Positions 59,864 to 64,000 of a DNA stretch of 64,000 nt are shown piece by piece (position 1 is the first letter of the stretch; each line of letters opens with the position of its first letter). Source of the stretch: Clostridia bacterium. GTDB taxonomy: Bacteria; Bacillota; Clostridia; Christensenellales; Aristaeellaceae. The translations under genes and the position numbers were made by a program. Location: contig JAFUDS010000024.1 in NCBI GenBank assembly GCA_017464305.1, positions 215,041 through 279,040 on the forward strand. The letters run 5' to 3'. The notes beneath the pieces are model-generated. The model saw only the letters and a list, made by a program, of their open reading frames with translations, did not search any database and was not told the DNA's origin.

Positions 59864-61093
59864 ATGAAGGAAAAGACCGGAGAGGAAAATGGGCGGGAGG
59901 CCCAGGGAGTTCAAGTGTCCTATGAAACCCTGAATCCCTCCACCATGCTGAGCCCGGTGCCGGTGGCGCTGGTCAGCTGTGCTGATCCGGAGGAGCCCGT
60001 GCGGCGGAACCTGCTGACCATCGCCTGGGCGGGGACCATCAACTCCGATCCGCCCATGCTGAGCATCAGCGTCCGCAAAAGCCGGTATTCCCATGATTTG
60101 ATTCAGCGGTCCGGGGAGTTCGTGGTCAATCTGACTGACGAGAGGCTGGCCCGGGCCGCCGATTTCTGCGGCGTGTGCAGCGGGCGGGATCTGGACAAGG
60201 CCGCCGAAACCGGGCTGACCTATATCCCTGCCCAGGGGTTGGATATCGCCCCGGCGGTGGAGGGCGCGCCGGTGTGCATCAGCTGCAAGGTGCGAGAAGT
60301 GAAGGAGCTGGGGAGCCACGATCTTTTCCTGGCGGAGGTGGCGGCGGTGACGGTTCGGGCCGATCTGCTGGACGCCCAGGGCGGCCTCCATCTGGAGCGG
60401 GCCAGGCTGGTGGCCTATAATCACGGTTTCTATCAGCGGTTGGGAGAAACCCTGGGCTTCTTCGGCTGGTCCGTGGCCCGGCCGGAGGCCCTGCAGCGGC
60501 GGATGGCTGCCTATCAGCCGGAAAATAGCTATGAATTGAAATCCGCCCGCTTCTTGGCCCGGGACGCCCTGACTGCCGCCATTCACGCCGGGGATACGGT
60601 GGTGGACGCCACCATGGGAAACGGGCACGACACCGCCTTCCTCTGCGATCTGGTGGGGCCCGCCGGGCGAGTGTATGCCTTCGATATTCAGGAGCAGGCG
60701 GTGGCGCAGACGCGGCAGCGGCTGCAGGCCCTGGGCCTGATGGACCGGGCGAAGCTCTTCGTCCTGGGGCATGAGCATCTGGCGGAGCAGGTGTCCGAGC
60801 CCGTGGCGGCGGTGGTGTTCAATCTGGGCTGGCTGCCGGGCGGGGATCATGGGGTCACCACCCATTGGGAGACCACCCGGACGGCCATCCAGGCGGCGCT
60901 GACCTTGTTGAAGCCCATGGGCGTCGTGGTCATCTGCGCCTATCCCGGCCATCCGGAGGGGGATCGGGAACGAAGGGAGCTGACGAGCTTCCTTTCCGAG
61001 CTGTCCAATCGGCGGTATAACGTGCTGCATCAGTCCTTCCTGAATGCCACCGCCGGCGCGCCGGAATGCTTTATTATCCAGAATCAGCGATAA
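59864..61093 (+). CDS. Flavin reductase domain fused to MnmM/YtqB-type methyltransferase
   Basis: A 409-residue two-domain protein. Residues about 14-205 are a flavin reductase-like FMN-binding domain (PVPVALVSC, NLLTIAWAGTINSDPPMLSISV, GEFVVNLTDE, and the end GFFGWSV). Residues about 225-409 are a class I SAM methyltransferase of the YtqB/'rRNA methylase' family: FLARDAL, motif I VVDATMGNGHDT (246-257), YAFDIQEQAV and FNLGWLPGGDH. YtqB (MnmM) puts the last methyl on mnm5s2U34 of tRNA. No internal start fits the second domain. ATG 59864 follows AGGAGG; ATG 59843 has no ribosome site. Confidence 0.88.
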   Translation: MKEKTGEENGREAQGVQVSYETLNPSTMLSPVPVALVSCADPEEPVRRNLLTIAWAGTINSDPPMLSISVRKSRYSHDLIQRSGEFVVNLTDERLARAADFCGVCSGRDLDKAAETGLTYIPAQGLDIAPAVEGAPVCISCKVREVKELGSHDLFLAEVAAVTVRADLLDAQGGLHLERARLVAYNHGFYQRLGETLGFFGWSVARPEALQRRMAAYQPENSYELKSARFLARDALTAAIHAGDTVVDATMGNGHDTAFLCDLVGPAGRVYAFDIQEQAVAQTRQRLQALGLMDRAKLFVLGHEHLAEQVSEPVAAVVFNLGWLPGGDHGVTTHWETTRTAIQAALTLLKPMGVVVICAYPGHPEGDRERRELTSFLSELSNRRYNVLHQSFLNATAGAPECFIIQNQR

Positions 61094-61145
61094 AATAGGA
61101 AAAACCACCGTTCGAAGAAGAATGTACAAGGAGGATCGGGAGATC

Positions 61146-63197
61146 ATGTGGACCAAGGGAAACTACCGGCGAAACCTGATGGATATGCACATTGACGACT
61201 GGAACGAGGAATTCCTGTCCCGGATCAATGTTCAGGAATATGTGGACGCCCTGGAGGATGCCGGGGTGCAATGCGCCATGGTGAAGGCCAAATCCCATAC
61301 CGGGCTGTGCTATTGGCCGGCGGAAATTGGCCGGATGCACCGGGGGCTGAAGGGCTATGATTTCTTCGGCGAAATGGTGAAGGCCTGCCATGAAAAGGGC
61401 ATCGCCGTCATCGCCTATTATTCCCAGATCTTCGATAACTGGGCCTATGATCAGCATCCGGACTGGCGGCTGGTGGCGCCGGATGGCAAAAATTTCCGTG
61501 AATATCGGGGGCTGGGCTGGTTCCGGTCGGGCCGATATGGCATCTGTTGCCCCAATAATCCGGATTATCGGGCCTATGTGCGGGCCAATTTGCAGGAGCT
61601 GAACCGCAAGTATGACTTTGAGGGGATGTTTCTGGACATGACCTTCTGGACGGAGGTTTGCTATTGCCCCAGCTGCCGGAAGCGCTATCTGGCCGAAACG
61701 GGGCGGGAAATTCCGCGGGTGGTGGATTGGCAGGATCCGGTCTGGCAGGATTTCGCCCAGCGGCGGGAGGAATGGCTGGCGGAGTTCGCCCGCTTTTCCA
61801 CCGAAAGCGTGAAAGCGGTGAAGCCCCAGGTGACGGTGGAGCATCAGTTCTCCATGATCGCCACCTCCTGGGTCAATGGCTCCACGGAGCTGCTGACGGA
61901 GGCCTCGGATTATTCCGGCGGGGATTATTATGGCGGCTATCTGCAGCAAAGCTTCATTAATAAGTATTATCGCAGCGTGTCCGCCTCCCTGCCCTTTGTG
62001 TATCACACCGGGCGATGCGATCCGGAGCTGGCCTTCCATACCACGACGAAAACCGAGGAGCAGCTGATTCTGCATGCCATCACCGCCCTGGTGCACGACG
62101 GCGCCTTCCTGCTGGTGGATGCCCTGAATCCGGACGGGACCATTGTGCCGGAGGTCTATCATGACCTGATGAAACGGGTCTATGGCTTTACCCGCCCCTA
62201 TGAGCCCTATGTGGGCGGGAAGCTGAAGACCGACGCGGCCATTTGGTTCCCCTCCCGGGCCAAGCATAACCCGGAGCTGAACGGCATCGACGTCCGGGAT
62301 AAATCCATGGACCCGGATATCTTCATTGAGGCGCCGGTGGCCATGACTTCCATCCTGCGGGAGAATAACGTCCCCTTCCACGTCATCGGCAGCAAAAACC
62401 TGCGGGAGTACGATGGGCAGCTGCTGATTCTCTCCAATGTGGCCAGCATTCGGGAGGAGGAGATGGACGCCCTGGAAGCCTTCGTGGCCCGAGGCGGCAG
62501 CCTGTATGTTTCCGGGCCCATCGCCCATCCGCGGCTGGAAAAGCTGCTGGGGGTGCGGGTAGTGGGAAGGACGGATCATGAATTTACCTACATGGATCCC
62601 ACTCCCGCAGGCGGGGAGCTGAAGGGCTTCTCCGCCCTGGCGCCCCTGACGGTGCCCCGATTCCAGTATCTGGGAGAGATTCTGCCGGAGGCGGAGGGGG
62701 TGGAAACCCTGGCGACGCTGACCCTGCCCTGGACCATGACGGGGACGGATCAATTCTCTGCCATTCATTCCAATCCCCCCGGCATCCATACGGACCGCCC
62801 GGCCATTACCAGGCGGCAGTTGGGTCAAAGCCAGCTGATGTGGACCGCTGCGCCCCTGGAGCTGAGCCAGCCCTATATGAGCCGTCAGGCGGTGAAGAAT
62901 CTGGTTTGCGGATTGATGGGCGAGCCGGTGTTCCGGTCCAACGCGCCGAAGTTTGTGGAGATCCTGTGCTGGGAGAAGGAAGGAAAAACCTACCTGGCTG
63001 CGCTGAACGAGCAGGAGGAATCCCCCGTGGTGCCCCTGGATGATATTTGGGTGCAGGTACCGGGGAAAGTCCGGGCCCGGCTGTTGCCGGAGGGAACGCC
63101 CCTGCAGACGGAGACGGCGGAGGGAGGGACGAAGATTCACCTGCCGAAGCTGTACCTGGCTCAGGTGATGGCAGTGGAAAACTGTGAAGCGGAATAG
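61146..63197 (+). CDS. Glycoside-hydrolase-like protein (GHL6/trimerisation-domain type)
   Basis: A 683-residue protein with no signal peptide. Residues 1-370 look like a TIM-barrel hydrolase of the 'hypothetical glycosyl hydrolase 6' type, related to fucosidase/beta-galactosidase barrels: MHIDDWNEEFLSRINVQEYV, AYYSQIFDNWAYDQHPDW, GMFLDMTFW (likely catalytic Asp), CPSCRKRY, VTVEHQF. Residues about 390-530 fit a galactosidase-type trimerisation domain (VPFHVIGSKNLREYDGQLLILSNVAS, FVARGGSLYVSG). The C-terminus is a small beta domain. Probably intracellular and active on a short oligosaccharide; substrate unknown. ATG 61146 follows AAGGAGG by ten bases. It is the last gene before the rRNA operon. 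Confidence 0.72.
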   Translation: MWTKGNYRRNLMDMHIDDWNEEFLSRINVQEYVDALEDAGVQCAMVKAKSHTGLCYWPAEIGRMHRGLKGYDFFGEMVKACHEKGIAVIAYYSQIFDNWAYDQHPDWRLVAPDGKNFREYRGLGWFRSGRYGICCPNNPDYRAYVRANLQELNRKYDFEGMFLDMTFWTEVCYCPSCRKRYLAETGREIPRVVDWQDPVWQDFAQRREEWLAEFARFSTESVKAVKPQVTVEHQFSMIATSWVNGSTELLTEASDYSGGDYYGGYLQQSFINKYYRSVSASLPFVYHTGRCDPELAFHTTTKTEEQLILHAITALVHDGAFLLVDALNPDGTIVPEVYHDLMKRVYGFTRPYEPYVGGKLKTDAAIWFPSRAKHNPELNGIDVRDKSMDPDIFIEAPVAMTSILRENNVPFHVIGSKNLREYDGQLLILSNVASIREEEMDALEAFVARGGSLYVSGPIAHPRLEKLLGVRVVGRTDHEFTYMDPTPAGGELKGFSALAPLTVPRFQYLGEILPEAEGVETLATLTLPWTMTGTDQFSAIHSNPPGIHTDRPAITRRQLGQSQLMWTAAPLELSQPYMSRQAVKNLVCGLMGEPVFRSNAPKFVEILCWEKEGKTYLAALNEQEESPVVPLDDIWVQVPGKVRARLLPEGTPLQTETAEGGTKIHLPKLYLAQVMAVENCEAE

Positions 63198-63389
63198 GAT
63201 GGAAAGAGAGGAAGACGAAAGATCTCCCGGGAGCAGGGGAGTGACAAATTTTCGCGGCGATGCAAACTGGTCGGAAAGCGAGCGGAAGATAAGGGACACA
63301 AAATATAGCATATTAAAATAGGAAGAAATATCAATATCTGGGACGTTGAAAAAAATTTCAAAAAAATTAAAAAAATCCGAAAAAATCGC
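63198..63389. other. A+T-rich region upstream of the rRNA promoter
   Basis: No gene. From 63297 to 63389 there are many A- and T-runs (AAAATATAGC, AAAAAAATTTC, AAAAAAATTAAAAAAATCC), unlike the rest of the window. It looks like an UP element or curved DNA feeding the strong rRNA promoter. No clear terminator for the 61146 gene is visible. Confidence 0.55.
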
Positions 63390-63418
63390 TTGACAAAGCA
63401 GGTGAAATTTGATATCCT
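63390..63418 (+). promoter_or_regulatory. rRNA operon promoter
   Basis: Perfect -35 TTGACA (63390-63395), 17-base spacer, -10 TATCCT (63413-63418), preceded by A+T-rich tracts. Transcript start near 63425, about 217 bases before the 16S gene. Confidence 0.78.
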
Positions 63419-63641
63419 AACAAAGCTCGCTCGCGAGAGCCCCTCAATTAGGGCTTGAAAGAGCAAGCGGACCGAACCTTGAAAACGATACAGAAGAGAG
63501 AAACGCGTAAGAAGAGAGGAACCGAGCGAACCGAGGCGAAGGCCAAGGTAAGCAAGCGAAAGACAGCGAAGATTCTGAAGAGTTTAGATGATGGAAGCAG
63601 AGGGAGCGAAAGCGACCGAAGCGGAAAGTCATTTAAGGATT
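63419..63641 (+). other. 16S rRNA leader
   Basis: About 220 bases, very purine-rich, with repeated GCGAA/CCGA words. It has hairpins CTCGCGAG and AGCCC-CTCAATTA-GGGCT (63438-63455), and a CTTGAAAAC word as in other Clostridia rRNA leaders. The 62-codon frame across it lacks a ribosome site and is not coding. It probably holds antitermination and RNase III processing signals. Confidence 0.6.

Positions 63642-64000
<359 letters not shown>

Overview
The window is high-G+C DNA from a Gram-positive anaerobe. The 16S rRNA gene that begins at about 63642 reads like class Clostridia (Bacillota). Strong ribosome-binding sites, frequent GTG/TTG starts and consensus sigma-A promoters with 17-base spacers fit that. 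The sugar genes (GH51 arabinofuranosidase, pectinesterase, rhamnose operon) suggest a gut or rumen bacterium that eats plant cell-wall pectin. I cannot name a genus from the sequence alone.

Layout. 1-4500: the start of an arabinofuranosidase gene with a palindromic operator, a LysR regulator divergent from a MATE exporter, and fumarase. 4573-8902: an operon of a Dabb-domain protein, an iron-type alcohol dehydrogenase and an ABC importer, with a strong hairpin after the binding-protein gene. 8930-11629: methionine synthesis by the acetylhomoserine route (metA with a leader, then metY). 11674-13257: glycogen synthase.

13278-41929: a very large cell-surface glycan locus. It holds a sugar 3,4-ketoisomerase and aminotransferase pair for a 3-amino-3,6-dideoxyhexose, three GT2 polyprenyl-phosphate-type transferases, two GtrA flippase-like proteins, a DUF2304 protein, a YdjC-type deacetylase, YfhO, an acyltransferase, a GT39 protein, and a set of GT-C-like membrane proteins that includes three GtrII paralogues and a tandem-like pair of a second family. 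One secreted protein of unknown function sits in the middle. Most genes from 23484 to 39551 are on one strand and many overlap by 1-4 bases, so they are probably made together. The logic is: a cytoplasmic GT2 loads a sugar on polyprenyl phosphate, a GtrA-type protein flips it, and a GT-C enzyme adds it to a surface polymer. The rRNA methyltransferase-like gene and an Rpn-type nuclease remnant interrupt this locus.

42022-50192: pectin and rhamnose use. A cytoplasmic pectinesterase is fused in frame to a free methionine-(R)-sulfoxide reductase. A zinc-ribbon/TPM pair follows, then rhaB, a FucI/AraA-type isomerase and rhaD. A 115-base, three-helix RNA-like structure lies between the isomerase and rhaD.

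50189-63197: a zinc-ribbon membrane protein and rlmD from overlapping divergent promoters; a small A+T-rich island (dinD remnant, intact KilA-N gene, decayed serine recombinase); a PIG-L deacetylase; a 1602-residue exonuclease-RecQ-UvrD fusion; a flavin reductase-tRNA methyltransferase fusion; and a glycoside-hydrolase-like protein. 63198-64000: the promoter, a purine-rich leader and the start of a 16S rRNA gene.

The points most worth following are the pectinesterase-fRMsr fusion, the structured element at 49174-49288, the flavin reductase-methyltransferase fusion, the triple-enzyme helicase and the GT-C locus with its orphan secreted protein.
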